A stretch of 64,000 nucleotides of DNA, taken from Diogma glabrata. Taxonomy: Eukaryota; Arthropoda; Insecta; Diptera; Cylindrotomidae. The stretch's first letter is position 1. Every line of letters starts with the position of its first letter. The notes under the pieces were generated by a model. The model was not told where the DNA came from. It was given only the letters and a program-made list of their open reading frames with translations, and did no database searches. Made by a program: the position numbers and the translations under genes. The stretch lies in contig CAVNZG010001042.1 in NCBI GenBank assembly GCA_963693315.1, forward strand, positions 1-64,000, in the 5' to 3' direction. Below, in pieces: positions 10,612 through 21,027 of this stretch.

Positions 10612-11665
10612 TATGTGGACGACATTCTAACTGCTTGTCCCAAAAACAAAATACAAGATTTTCTAAATAAGTTTAATAATTTTAACAGGAATATACAGTT
10701 CACGATTGAAACAGAAAATGATTGCTGCCTACCGTTTTTAGATCTTATCATACATCGTCAAAGTAATGGCAAACTAATTACTGATTAAATAATTATTAAA
10801 TTTGTTGATTTAATAAAAATGTTTTATTTTTCTAACAACTTTTATAAAATATAAAAATCAGACCGGTTTCAGATATATATATCTATCATCAGTGAAATTT
10901 TTTATATTTATTACTGATTGGTTCCATAAGAAAACATGGTCAGGTAGATACTTGAACTTTAATTCATGGCTACCCTTATCTTATAAGAAAAACACTGTCA
11001 CCTTAATGGTTAAAAAAATCTTGAGCTTATCTGATCCAAAATTCCATAACAAAAATTTAAATTTACTTTTTGAAACTCTCCAAAAAAATAATTATCCAGA
11101 AAACTTTATACGTAAATTAGTAAATCAACAAATTTACAGTAATGAAAACACTGTCTTAGCAAAATCAACATTGATGAACAACAACAAAATTTACATGACT
11201 ATACCTTATGTCAAAAGTCTTTTCGAACAAATAAAACACTTGTTAAAAAACTTTAATTTCGAAGTTGTAGGAACAGCTAATAATAGTTTATATAACACTA
11301 TTTTTTCAAAATTAAAAGATAAAATACCTATGAATATTGAATCCAATTTAGTTTATCAAGCTGATTGTGAATGTGGTAAATCTTACATAGGGCAAACACA
11401 GCAATATCTAGGAAAACGTATAAAGCAACATCTAAACGACGCAAAAAAACAAAATAATGAAAATATCAGTGCATTATCCAACCATAAGAAAAGCTGCAGT
11501 ACAGATCTACCCCTTCAAAATTTCAAAATTTTGGATAAAGAAAAAAATTTAAACAAACGTAGAATTTTGGAAATGATTCGTATCAAACAAAATAAAAATT
11601 GTATAAATATACAAACTGATACGAATTTTCTTCAAAACACTTATGATTTTGTTCTGCAAAACTAA
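10612..11665 (+). pseudogene. Partial PLE reverse transcriptase/GIY-YIG coding remnant
   Basis: Begins at YVDDILTACP, so the upstream RT motifs are missing, and is interrupted at 10787 by a short insertion that brings an in-frame stop at once. The part from about 10910 to 11665 is an intact C-terminal frame with the GIY-YIG region (CECGKSYIGQT). It cannot encode an active polymerase. Confidence 0.85.
10787..10909 (-). mobile_element. 123 bp insertion with hammerhead-like core and 10 bp TSD
   Basis: Absent from the otherwise identical copy 2. It is flanked by ATTACTGATT on both sides (10777-10786 and 10910-10919), so it inserted by a mechanism that duplicates its target. On the minus strand it holds CTGATGA (10886-10892), an AGATAT...ATATCT hairpin, GAAA (10867-10870), ACCGGT, then C at 10861, with A/T-rich flanks able to pair as stem I. 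This is the layout of a small type I hammerhead ribozyme. Confidence 0.6.
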
Positions 11666-11884
11666 AAAATTTTTTATTTTAAACATTAAACATCATAGAG
11701 CTTTTTCTACTTAACATTTTCTAATTTTTTATCATTGTATTATTGTTTTGTATTTTCTTTCATTATTTTTTATATAGTTAGCTTTTTCTTTTTTGATTGT
11801 AAGTTTTCATAATAAGTTTTTTATTTCATTTGTCAAGTTGTGTTTATTTTTTGTATCAGAATTTTTCATTATATGTATTGTATG

Positions 11885-11932
11885 TTATCCCTGAGGATGG
11901 TTTATTAAAAACCGAAACAATTGTTGGATAAA
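11885..11932 (+). ncRNA. Hammerhead ribozyme-like motif, PLE copy 1
   Basis: TTATCC, CTGAGGA, a GGTTT...AAACC hairpin, GAAA, ACAATTGT, T, GGATAA. TTATCC pairs with GGATAA (stem I). Stem III is a loopless ACAA/TTGT, as in the minimal hammerheads reported from PLEs, which are thought to act as dimers. One extra T follows the CTGAGGA core. Activity is untested. Confidence 0.6.
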
Positions 11933-12051
11933 CAATTTTTTAAAAATATTGTTTTATTTATTGGCTTTATCCCAAAAAATTTATTATTTAAAATAATAGA
12001 CAAGCCAAAAATCACATCAAATATTATATATTACTCCCATTTGGTGAAAAC

Positions 12052-14595
12052 ATGGGTAAAAGAAATAGAAATAGAAACAAGAACTTTTTTAAATTTTTAA
12101 AAAGAAAAACAAACAACGATACAATGAGACTAGTTGCTCAATTTTTTAGTGAAAAATTAAAGTTAGCAAAAGCTCTAAACAAGAAATACCTATTACTACG
12201 TTATAGAAAACAACGTGTGTTACCAAAAAATAGACGTCTTAAGAACACGTGTAAAATAGACAAACAAATTTTTGAAAATGCAGAACATCGTTTTTTGTTC
12301 ACAGTCCTTAGTCGTGAAATTACCGAAATTTTTGGCATCATTAAAAATCTGGAAAAACAAATTGAAAATTTAAGAATTTTTATTATTGAAAATTTACCAC
12401 CTGAACTATCTTCCTTAATTTTTGATCGATCAGAAAAACAATTTAAAGATATTTTTGAAGAAATAAAAATTATTCATCGTCGGAAAATTGATAACCTCTT
12501 AAGACCAATACCAATAAATTTAGCAAACGAAACAGAAAACATCTGTGTTCAAAGTGATCGTGAATATTCAACTGTATCGGCCAATCATAATATTGGTTTA
12601 TCAGATGGTAAATGGTTAGTCAATCTTTCTGAAACAACAATACCAGAAAATGTTGAAAATGTCCTGAAACTCGGTGAAAAATTTGCTCCCCCTGTCAATC
12701 CTAAAAGAATACCATTTGATAAGATAGTGTGTGGAGTTGAAAGTGTTCTTCTGAGCTGTGAAGATCAATTTGACGATTTGACTAAGTCAAATTTACGCAA
12801 TCGTTTTGTCAACATATTGACCAACTTTAAACATAAGCATAACCACAAAAAACTGCTTTCAAATGAGGAATTAAAGTTGCTTCGTGATTTAAAAGATACG
12901 AAGAATTTTATGACAGTTAATGATGATATACATATATTAAAAGCAGATAAAGGAAATATTACAGTTGTCATGAAAAAAAGTGATTACGAATTTAAAATAC
13001 AAACCTTATTACAAGATGATACAACTTATTTAAAAATTGCTAAAGTACCAACTGCCAATATTCAAAAACATCTTAATAAAATGGTAATGACATGGGAAAC
13101 TGAAGAACGAATATCGAAAGATCAAGGAAAATGGTTGCGTTCTTATTACGGTATACCTGCTACTTTATATGGTTTACCCAAAGTTCATAAAGCTGGTATC
13201 CCTCTTCGTCCAATTGTAAGTTCTATTGGAACACCGCTTTACAATTTATCGTCATTTTTATCTAGCATTTTAAATAAGTTTGTGGGAAGAACTAAAACAT
13301 TTGTCAAAAATGCAGAAGATTTAAAAGAAAAATTAAGTGAATATCAACTGGCCGATGACTATATTTTGATTTCTTTAGATGTTGTTTCTTTGTTTACAAA
13401 CGTGGATAGTAATCTTGTTGTTCAAATTGTAAAACAAAATTGGATGGAAATCAAAAAACTTAACAAGCTAAAATTGACAAAGGTACAATTTATAGAAGCA
13501 TTAGAACTAGTTTTAAACAATTGTGAATTTACTTATAATCAGGAAGCATATAAACAAATTTTCGGTAGTCCAATGGGATCTCCTGTAAGCCCATCTTGTG
13601 CTAATATAATTATGGAATATGTTGAAAAAACTGTGTTAAAAGATATGACCTTCAAACCACCATTTTTCTTTAGATATGTGGACGACATTCTAACTGCTTG
13701 TCCCAAAAACAAAATACAAGATTTTCTAAATAAGTTTAATAATTTTAACAGGAATATACAGTTCACGATTGAAACAGAAAATGATTGCTGCCTACCGTTT
13801 TTAGATCTTATCATACATCGTCAAAGTAATGGCAAACTAATTACTGATTGGTTCCATAAGAAAACATGGTCAGGTAGATACTTGAACTTTAATTCATGGC
13901 TACCCTTATCTTATAAGAAAAACACTGTCACCTTAATGGTTAAAAAAATCTTGAGCTTATCTGATCCAAAATTCCATAACAAAAATTTAAATTTACTTTT
14001 TGAAACTCTCCAAAAAAATAATTATCCAGAAAACTTTATACGTAAATTAGTAAATCAACAAATTTACAGTAATGAAAACACTGTCTTAGCAAAATCAACA
14101 TTGATGAACAACAACAAAATTTACATGACTATACCTTATGTCAAAAGTCTTTTCGAACAAATAAAACACTTGTTAAAAAACTTTAATTTCGAAGTTGTAG
14201 GAACAGCTAATAATAGTTTATATAACACTATTTTTTCAAAATTAAAAGATAAAATACCTATGAATATTGAATCCAATTTAGTTTATCAAGCTGATTGTGA
14301 ATGTGGTAAATCTTACATAGGGCAAACACAGCAATATCTAGGAAAACGTATAAAGCAACATCTAAACGACGCAAAAAAACAAAATAATGAAAATATCAGT
14401 GCATTATCCAACCATAAGAAAAGCTGCAGTACAGATCTACCCCTTCAAAATTTCAAAATTTTGGATAAAGAAAAAAATTTAAACAAACGTAGAATTTTGG
14501 AAATGATTCGTATCAAACAAAATAAAAATTGTATAAATATACAAACTGATACGAATTTTCTTCAAAACACTTATGATTTTGTTCTGCAAAACTAA
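12052..14595 (+). CDS. Penelope-like reverse transcriptase with GIY-YIG endonuclease
   Basis: 847-aa single ORF starting at ATG 12052 after AAAC, with Lys-rich N-terminus. KADKGNITVVM at ~299 is a conserved PLE motif preceding RT. RT proper follows (LYGLPKVHKAG; LRPIVSSIGTPLYNL; ILISLDVVSLFTNV; GSPMGSPVSP; YVDD at ~541). The C-terminal GIY-YIG nuclease begins near residue 743 (LVYQADCECGKSYIGQT) with R and H residues following (LGKRIKQH). This is the domain plan of canonical endonuclease-plus Penelope elements, which nick DNA and prime reverse transcription at the target. No stop or frameshift, so it is potentially active. Confidence 0.95.
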   Translation: MGKRNRNRNKNFFKFLKRKTNNDTMRLVAQFFSEKLKLAKALNKKYLLLRYRKQRVLPKNRRLKNTCKIDKQIFENAEHRFLFTVLSREITEIFGIIKNLEKQIENLRIFIIENLPPELSSLIFDRSEKQFKDIFEEIKIIHRRKIDNLLRPIPINLANETENICVQSDREYSTVSANHNIGLSDGKWLVNLSETTIPENVENVLKLGEKFAPPVNPKRIPFDKIVCGVESVLLSCEDQFDDLTKSNLRNRFVNILTNFKHKHNHKKLLSNEELKLLRDLKDTKNFMTVNDDIHILKADKGNITVVMKKSDYEFKIQTLLQDDTTYLKIAKVPTANIQKHLNKMVMTWETEERISKDQGKWLRSYYGIPATLYGLPKVHKAGIPLRPIVSSIGTPLYNLSSFLSSILNKFVGRTKTFVKNAEDLKEKLSEYQLADDYILISLDVVSLFTNVDSNLVVQIVKQNWMEIKKLNKLKLTKVQFIEALELVLNNCEFTYNQEAYKQIFGSPMGSPVSPSCANIIMEYVEKTVLKDMTFKPPFFFRYVDDILTACPKNKIQDFLNKFNNFNRNIQFTIETENDCCLPFLDLIIHRQSNGKLITDWFHKKTWSGRYLNFNSWLPLSYKKNTVTLMVKKILSLSDPKFHNKNLNLLFETLQKNNYPENFIRKLVNQQIYSNENTVLAKSTLMNNNKIYMTIPYVKSLFEQIKHLLKNFNFEVVGTANNSLYNTIFSKLKDKIPMNIESNLVYQADCECGKSYIGQTQQYLGKRIKQHLNDAKKQNNENISALSNHKKSCSTDLPLQNFKILDKEKNLNKRRILEMIRIKQNKNCINIQTDTNFLQNTYDFVLQN

Positions 14596-14814
14596 AAAAT
14601 TTTTTATTTTAAACATTAAACATCATAGAGCTTTTTCTACTTAACATTTTCTAATTTTTTATCATTGTATTATTGTTTTGTATTTTCTTTCATTATTTTT
14701 TATATAGTTAGCTTTTTCTTTTTTGATTGTAAGTTTTCATAATAAGTTTTTTATTTCATTTGTCAAGTTGTGTTTATTTTTTGTATCAGAATTTTTCATT
14801 ATATGTATTGTATG

Positions 14815-14862
14815 TTATCCCTGAAGATGGTTTATTAAAAACCGAAACAATTGTTGGATAAA
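14815..14862 (+). ncRNA. Hammerhead ribozyme-like motif, PLE copy 2
   Basis: Same design as at 11885-11932 with CTGAAGA in place of CTGAGGA: position 7 of the core is variable in hammerheads, so the change is compatible with activity. Stem I TTATCC/GGATAA and the GGTTT/AAACC stem II are kept. Confidence 0.6.
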
Positions 14863-14963
14863 CAATTTTTTAAAAATATTGTTTTATTTATCCCAAATTT
14901 TGGCTTTATCCCAAAAAATTTATTATTTAAAATAATAGACAAGCCAAAAATCACATCAAATAT

Positions 14964-15166
<203 letters not shown>

Positions 15167-15982
15167 GATTTTTTGTGGATCAGAAAATTCTTTTAGTTTG
15201 TGTATTGAATCGTCATTTCCACTCGGTCTTTATTTTATATTTTTTCTGTTAGTTTGGAAGATTATTTGAATTATCAGTTCAACTTAAAATTCATTTGGAT
15301 TCTAGACCATTTTTTAAAAAAATTTTTTTGGAACAACGGATCATTCGTAATAAAAAACCTCTGATGTTCTTTCATAACTTATTAAATTAAGTAAATTTAA
15401 GTAAATTAAATTAACTAAAAAGAGAGGCTTTCCTTCTTTATTTGATGAAACAACTACGTTTCGGAACTTTTATGGCTCCATTTTCAAGTCCTTTAAAGTT
15501 AAAAAGATACATTATTATTAAAAATTAACTAATTGTTGAAGATCTACAAACACATAATTTTCATTTACAATGATAACATTATCTGACTGTGCTTTAACGT
15601 AAAAGAAGGTTTCTTGACAATTTAAAAACAGGAAAAATAAAATTATAAAAAAGTTTAAGAATTAAAATATCTGTGAAAATATTGCTTTTAAGAATATGCT
15701 TAATTAACATTTTGGATCAATGGCAAAAACAAAAACCTTTTTCTTTTTGATTAGCACAAAAACCTTTACAAAATTAAAACAGTATTGAAAAAATGTTTGT
15801 ATTATTAAGTTTGAACTACTAATTAATAAATTAATTTTTATGGTTTGTGTAAATATATTTTTGTTTTTTCTAGAGGGCGGACTTGGGCTGCGGATCGTTA
15901 CAGTGAACTATTTTACGTTAGTGGAGAGTGGCGGATCGGACCAAATTAGGCGGAGATTAATGAAAAATAAAAAAATGTTTAC
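15167..15982. other. A/T-rich intronic DNA with one PLE-terminus-like motif
   Basis: No gene. On the minus strand around 15450-15500, CTTGAAAATGG...TTCCGAAACG resembles the CTGAAGATGG...CCGAAACG signature of PLE 3' ends and may be a decayed relic of another PLE. Confidence 0.35.
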
Positions 15983-16330
15983 CTGTATATAGATTTAAAA
16001 ATAGTATATCTGCCTTATCACTAGCGCTCGCATATATATCATATCCATTCCTTGTTTCACTTTTATAAAAAGTAAGATCGCTAATATTTAAATTGGTTTT
16101 AACGTCAAACTCAAATTCCAATCTTTTTTCTGTTATCCTTTCAACAACGATTAAAACATCATTTTGTCTATGTTGAATTATCACCAAATTTCTAGAGTCA
16201 GGCGAAATCATGGGTGTTCCTGATAGTTCTAATTTTGTTGTTAACACAGATTCAGTTAAATAATCTAGTATAAGTTGTCCACGAGGTCGAAATGTTACTG
16301 GCTCTCTGCAGGATATTATTACATATCCGT
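15983..16330 (-). CDS. FSTL5: Follistatin-related protein (FSTL4/5-like), downstream exon
   Basis: Internal coding exon of 348 bp. Acceptor TTTTTTAG lies before 16330 and donor CAG|GTAAAC after 15983. Read with the T supplied by the exon at 49908-50657, it begins Y-GYVIISCREPV and continues through ESVLTTKLELSGTPMISPD, LNISDLTFY and SDKADILFLNLYTG. From memory this corresponds to the C-terminal beta-propeller-like region of vertebrate FSTL4/FSTL5 (the SPDG, N-ISDLAF and TDVLFVEL-SGK stretches), secreted glycoproteins with Kazal, EF-hand and Ig domains. It leaves in phase 1 (G|), so at least one further 3' exon is required; I did not find it in 1-15982. Splice sites and phase are seen directly; the family name is recognition, and FSTL4 versus FSTL5 is not resolved. 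Confidence 0.8.
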
Positions 16331-16369
16331 CTAAAAAATAAATATTTATGTAAATTAATAAAAAAATCC

Positions 16370-16745
16370 AAGTGGCGGGATATCCGCTAAAAATGCGGAG
16401 ATTTGTTCTTCAGACAGATTTGTGTACAAATAGAATTGGATATGCGAAAATAAAATGAATACACACAAAAAACCTGTAATAGAAAAAGTCCAAGCGGCAG
16501 AATATCCGCTAGAAATAGGTAGATTTCTTTGCCCAACAGTTTTCTCCACAAGTAGAATCTAATATATCAGATTATTTTAAATAAAAAAAACTAATTATAG
16601 CCAGATATCAAAGAAATTTTAAAAATAAAATTTGTTACAAGCAAAACTACATCTATGGAATTTTGGAATGTTTTACGAACGAAAACCAAAATATTAAATC
16701 TACCACGAACACATGTTTGACAATGTGATGAAAAACGTGATCTAC
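16370..16745. repeat. AAGTCCAAGCGG-type interspersed repeat, two units
   Basis: Two adjacent units (about 16370 and 16490) share TCCAAG-GGC, a GCGG...ATATCCGC mini-hairpin, then A-ATAGGTAGATTT and a tract ending AGTAGAATCT-AT-TATCAG. A third unit is at 24785-25020 (and its duplicate at 40279-40514). No coding capacity; probably a non-autonomous element I cannot classify. Confidence 0.55.
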
Positions 16746-18090
16746 GCAGGTGAAAAGGTCGAGATTTGAACTTCACCATTTTTGATTTTTATGAAACTAG
16801 GCATATTAATAGTATGGACAAAATGAAAAATAAAACTTATTTTATAATTTTTTAAAGTGCATAGTTTGAGCATAGGGGGTACCCCAACATGCATGAACTA
16901 ACGAAAATTCTGCCAATCCGATGTAACTTTGAAATTAAATTGCTCAAGAACGGCATTACCAATTTCAGCAAACTTTTTTTTGTTTGATAGATGATTAGTT
17001 AGTCGTTTGAAAAAAAATTAATTAATATTTTTTGTAATTAAGTTTTAAATAAAAATATTAAAAAAACTTTTTTAAAGATGGCGCTAGGGTCGAAGATCAA
17101 TTGGAATTTATTAAAATTTTTTTCAGAAAATAGTTCTATTCTTACTTTAAAATATTCCAAATTTACAAAGAGGCATTCATTTTTGTTCTTGAGATATTTA
17201 ATTTTAAAGATTTTTAGTACGACTAAAATTCTAATATTTCATCATTTTTTCAAACATTAACAAAAAATTTTAAAATCAATTAAATTTCAGCTTTTTTTTT
17301 TAAATTTAGTTCTATCCTTACTTTAAAATATATCAAATTTGCAAAGAGGCGTTAATTCGTGTTCTTGAGATATTTAATTTTAAATATTTATGGTCCAACT
17401 AAAATTAGAATTTTTCATCATTTTTCCGAACTTCAGTGGTTAAATTTTTTTGTTGATAAAAATTGTTCGAAAACATAATGATCAATTAGAATTTTAGACG
17501 GACTAAAAATGTTTAAAATTTGATATATTTTAAAGTAAGGATAGAACTATATTTAAAAAAAAAAAAGTTAAAATTTAATTGAATTTAAAATTTTTTGTTA
17601 ATGGAAGTTGTTTGAAAAAATGATGAAAAATTAGAATTTTAGTCGTATTAAAAATCTTTAAAATCAAACATCTCAAGAACAAAAATGAACGCCTACTTTC
17701 AGGAAAAAAATTAATCAAATTCCAATTGATCTTCAACCTTAGCGCCACCTTTAAAAAAGTTTTTTTAATATTTTAATTTAAAAATTAATTGCAAAAACAA
17801 TTAACTAATTTTTTTTCAAACGGCTATCAAACGAAAAAAAGTTTGCTGAAATCGGTATTGCCCTTCTTGAGCAATGCAATTTCAAAGTTACATCGGATTG
17901 GCAGAATTTTCATTTTTCATGCATGCTGGGGTGCCCCCTGTGCTCAAACTATGCAGTTTTAAAAAATTGTAAAATAAGTTCTATTTTTATTTTCTCTAAA
18001 CTACTTATATGCCAAGTATTAGGAAAATCAAAAATGGTCAAGTTTTCACAACTCGGTCTAGATCACGTTTTTCTTCATGTATGACAATCA
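16690..18090. repeat. Foldback palindrome, ~1.4 kb
   Basis: The left arm (16690 to ~17420) is repeated inverted as the right arm (~17480 to 18090) at moderate identity. For example GCATAGTTTGAGCATAGGGG near 16859 matches the complement of the CCCCCTGTGCTCAAACTATGC region near 17935, and GATGTAACTTTGAAATT near 16920 has its complement near 17880. The centre is about 17450. Open frame 17078-17260 is a by-product. It resembles a foldback MITE; terminal duplications were not resolved. Confidence 0.75.
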
Positions 18091-18213
18091 CAGTTAAAAA
18101 TAAGCTGAATATGTAATGCAAATTGCTACACATATAGGTCCTACGGAAGTTTCTATTATAAAACAACGCAAAGCTTGCTTTAAAAATAAATTTAATGATC
18201 TTTGCATTAGCAA

Positions 18214-20832
18214 GTGGTTTTCAAACTTCTACCATTAATTTATAGTAATTACCGGTCCCCCAACAAACGTAACCCAAACTTTTTTAATATACTGACAAAA
18301 ATTATGGACGAGATTAGAGCAAAGTCCCCTAATTGTGAAGTTATCGTTACCGGTGACTTCAACGTCCACAACAAATCATGGTTGGAATTCTCCAAATCGA
18401 CCGACGATGTTGACAATAGTGGAAAACTGGCAGAAATTTTTGCCGCGTCTCAGGGTCTATTCCAAATTGTAAAAAGGCCGACTTTCACTCCCCGTAATGG
18501 CGGTGATAATAGTTTTCTACTAGATCTCTATCTTACCACAATGCCAGATATTACGAGTGTCGATGTTGCGAAAGGTAGTATTGGAAATTCTGATCATTAT
18601 TTAATCTCATCAGTTATCAAAACTGATTTACTTAAAACTACAGCTCCCAAACCCCGTAAAATATTTCACTACTCAAAAATGGATAAGAGTGGTCTTCAAA
18701 ATTTTTTCCATGGTTTCCCTTTCGACCGTCATTGTTTTTACACTGACAATGTTAATGTTTCTGCTCAAAACTTTACAGAAACCATCCAATTTGCTATAAA
18801 TAAATTTGTCCCTTTCTCCATAGTAAAACCCAAACAAAAATACTTGTATTCGAAAGCTGCCAAAACGGCACTTAGAAACAAACGTAGATCATTTAATATT
18901 TGGATTCATAACAAAACTCCCACTAATCGATCCCAATATCTAAAGGCCAACAAAATATCTAATCAGATTATCTCAAACGAAAAGTCTGAAATTGACAGAG
19001 CGAAAGCCTCAAAACTTACGTCTATGTCTGTTTCTGACAAGAGTTTCTACAGTGCCATTAATTCTTTAAATTCTGGTACAAAATTTTCTATTCCCCCTAT
19101 TATTGATGGTGATTTAATCGTCAATGATCCCGCAAGAAAAGCTAACTTGTTCGCTGAACGCTTTGCTCTGAACTCCACTGTTTTGGAAACTCCTAAAGAA
19201 ATACCCCAAATCCAGTCTTCAGGAGTTAATATGAATGAACTTCACTTCAAACCCAAAATAGTCGCTAAACTTTTAAAGGGGTTAAACATCAACAAAGCAT
19301 CAGGAATGGACAATATTCCACCCATTATTTTAAAAACCTTTTCCAAAGAACTTGCACCAACTTTAACTAAAATATTCTACCAATCCTACAAATCTGGTAT
19401 ATTTCCCTCGTGCTGGAAGTTGGCAAATGTCCAGCCCGTCCTCAAAAAGGGACCAAGATTCGATATCTCAAATTATAGGCCAATAGCTTTACTATCGGTC
19501 CTATCCAAAGTCTATGAGCATTATATTAATACACATATTTCAAAATTTCTGGAAGAAAATCATTTAATATCCGACAGCCAATACGGTTTTCGAAACAAAA
19601 GATCAACTACCGATCTATTAAACTATGTAGCGCATTGTTGGAACAGCATACTTGATAAAGGTGGTGAAACATACGTTATCGCTTTAGACATCTCCAAGGC
19701 ATTCGATCGAGTCTGGCATGCCAACTTAATCAACAAGCTCGTTGCGTACGGTTTTCATCCCAATGTTGTGAAGCTGATTCAAAATTTTCTATCCGACCGA
19801 TACATTTCGGTAACCTTAGACGGATATTCTTCTGAGTCTAAACTAATTAACGCTGGTGTACCCCAAGGCTCAGTATTGTCCCCAACCCTATTTTTGATTT
19901 ATATCAACGAATTGTTGAAAATCACCAGCAACCCAATAAATAGTTTTGCAGATGATAGTACTCTGCACAAGTCGTTCGAGCCCCTTCCTTCAAAAGGTAA
20001 AATGCACGAACGAATTAATCCTGCCCGGAGAGACGCTGCCATAAACGTGAACAAAGACCTGAATAAAGTCGCCGACTGGGGTGACCAAAACCTTGTCAAT
20101 TTCAACTCCACCAAAACACAGCTGTTGATTGTTTCCAGATTAAAGACCGAGTTCCCCAAAGATATTTTATTTAGTATGTGTGATGAACCAATAGGTGAAT
20201 GTAAAAACATTCGTTTATTGGGTGTCACAGTTTCAAATGACCTACTCTGGAACGATCATGTAATGGCGATGGCAAAAAGCGCGTCTAAAAAACTCGGCCT
20301 CCTAAATAGATGCAAAAAATTTTTCACTCCATACCAATTGCTCCATGTTTATAAGTCCTATATTCGTCCCTGTATGGAGTACTGCTGTCAAGTTTGGGGT
20401 GCTGCCTCTGTTTCCATCTTGGCCCTCTTGGACTCTGTTCAAAAGCGAGCTATACGAATTGTAGGTGATCGAACTTTGACATCACAACTTGATTCCCTAC
20501 AACATCGTCGCACTGTTGCTGACCTCGTTGTTTTTTACAAATATCGTCATCAGCAGTGCTCAGATGAAATCAGCGGCATCATGCCTCAAACTTATTCTTA
20601 CCCCCGTTCCACTCGGCAATCGGCTGCCGCAACCAGTGAAACGGTAAAGATCCCGCGCTGTCATACTGGCAGATCGCATAGAGACTTCTTTGTCCGAACT
20701 GCGTACAAATGGAATAGTTTGCCGGAACACTTAGTCTCAGGTGGCTTCAACCCACAGATGTTTAAAAAAAGCGTTAATCTACACCTCAGAACGCCAGTTG
20801 TTGTGGGACCCAGGTCTAGACCTAGGTCTTAA
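18214..20832 (+). CDS. Jockey/CR1-type LINE ORF2 (EN-RT), 5'-truncated
   Basis: The homology starts inside the apurinic-type endonuclease near 18235 (YRSPN; TGDFNVHNKSW; GNSDHYLIS); the first EN motifs are missing, so the open frame has no native start (its first codon is GTG). Reverse transcriptase follows with NKASGMDNIPP, YRPIALLSVLSK, QYGFRNKRST, LDISKAFDRVWH, AGVPQGSVLSPTLF and the catalytic FADDSTLH, then a C-terminal tail (CMEYCCQVWG; DSVQKRAIRIVGD). The frame is 872 codons with no stop. An A-rich tail follows at ~20893. It stands tail to tail with the RTE-type element on the other strand. Its part from 19193 onward belongs to the 15.5 kb duplication. The 5' truncation is typical LINE insertion behaviour and makes it inactive. 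Confidence 0.88.
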   Translation: MVFKLLPLIYSNYRSPNKRNPNFFNILTKIMDEIRAKSPNCEVIVTGDFNVHNKSWLEFSKSTDDVDNSGKLAEIFAASQGLFQIVKRPTFTPRNGGDNSFLLDLYLTTMPDITSVDVAKGSIGNSDHYLISSVIKTDLLKTTAPKPRKIFHYSKMDKSGLQNFFHGFPFDRHCFYTDNVNVSAQNFTETIQFAINKFVPFSIVKPKQKYLYSKAAKTALRNKRRSFNIWIHNKTPTNRSQYLKANKISNQIISNEKSEIDRAKASKLTSMSVSDKSFYSAINSLNSGTKFSIPPIIDGDLIVNDPARKANLFAERFALNSTVLETPKEIPQIQSSGVNMNELHFKPKIVAKLLKGLNINKASGMDNIPPIILKTFSKELAPTLTKIFYQSYKSGIFPSCWKLANVQPVLKKGPRFDISNYRPIALLSVLSKVYEHYINTHISKFLEENHLISDSQYGFRNKRSTTDLLNYVAHCWNSILDKGGETYVIALDISKAFDRVWHANLINKLVAYGFHPNVVKLIQNFLSDRYISVTLDGYSSESKLINAGVPQGSVLSPTLFLIYINELLKITSNPINSFADDSTLHKSFEPLPSKGKMHERINPARRDAAINVNKDLNKVADWGDQNLVNFNSTKTQLLIVSRLKTEFPKDILFSMCDEPIGECKNIRLLGVTVSNDLLWNDHVMAMAKSASKKLGLLNRCKKFFTPYQLLHVYKSYIRPCMEYCCQVWGAASVSILALLDSVQKRAIRIVGDRTLTSQLDSLQHRRTVADLVVFYKYRHQQCSDEISGIMPQTYSYPRSTRQSAAATSETVKIPRCHTGRSHRDFFVRTAYKWNSLPEHLVSGGFNPQMFKKSVNLHLRTPVVVGPRSRPRS

Positions 20833-21027
20833 AAGGTATTTATGTGTTGTTGTGACACATTTTCTAAACCCTATTACACAACACATTTTATTAAAAAAAA
20901 AAAAAATAAAAAATAATTTTTCTTTTTTTTTTAGTATAAAAAATATATTAGCATAAAAAATAAATTATGATGGTAGAGAGTTGTACTAAAATTTGTGGTT
21001 TTGCATTTTTTTTTTTTTAAACGGCGT

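Larger units (their letters stand above)
10609..12027 (+). mobile_element. 5'-truncated Penelope-like element (copy 1, pseudo-LTR position)
   Basis: Nearly identical to 13675-14966 of the complete element that follows, starting at the YVDD catalytic motif and running through the GIY-YIG domain and the whole 3' UTR. It lies head to tail directly before copy 2, the tandem arrangement typical of PLEs, where the upstream partial copy acts as a pseudo-LTR. Differences seen: a 123 bp insertion (10787-10909), CTGAGGA versus CTGAAGA in the 3' ribozyme-like motif, and an 11-base indel near the 3' end. Confidence 0.85.

Noticed and set aside
17078..17260. 60-codon frame in the foldback palindrome
   Set aside because: Low-complexity, A/T-driven, no homology recognised.
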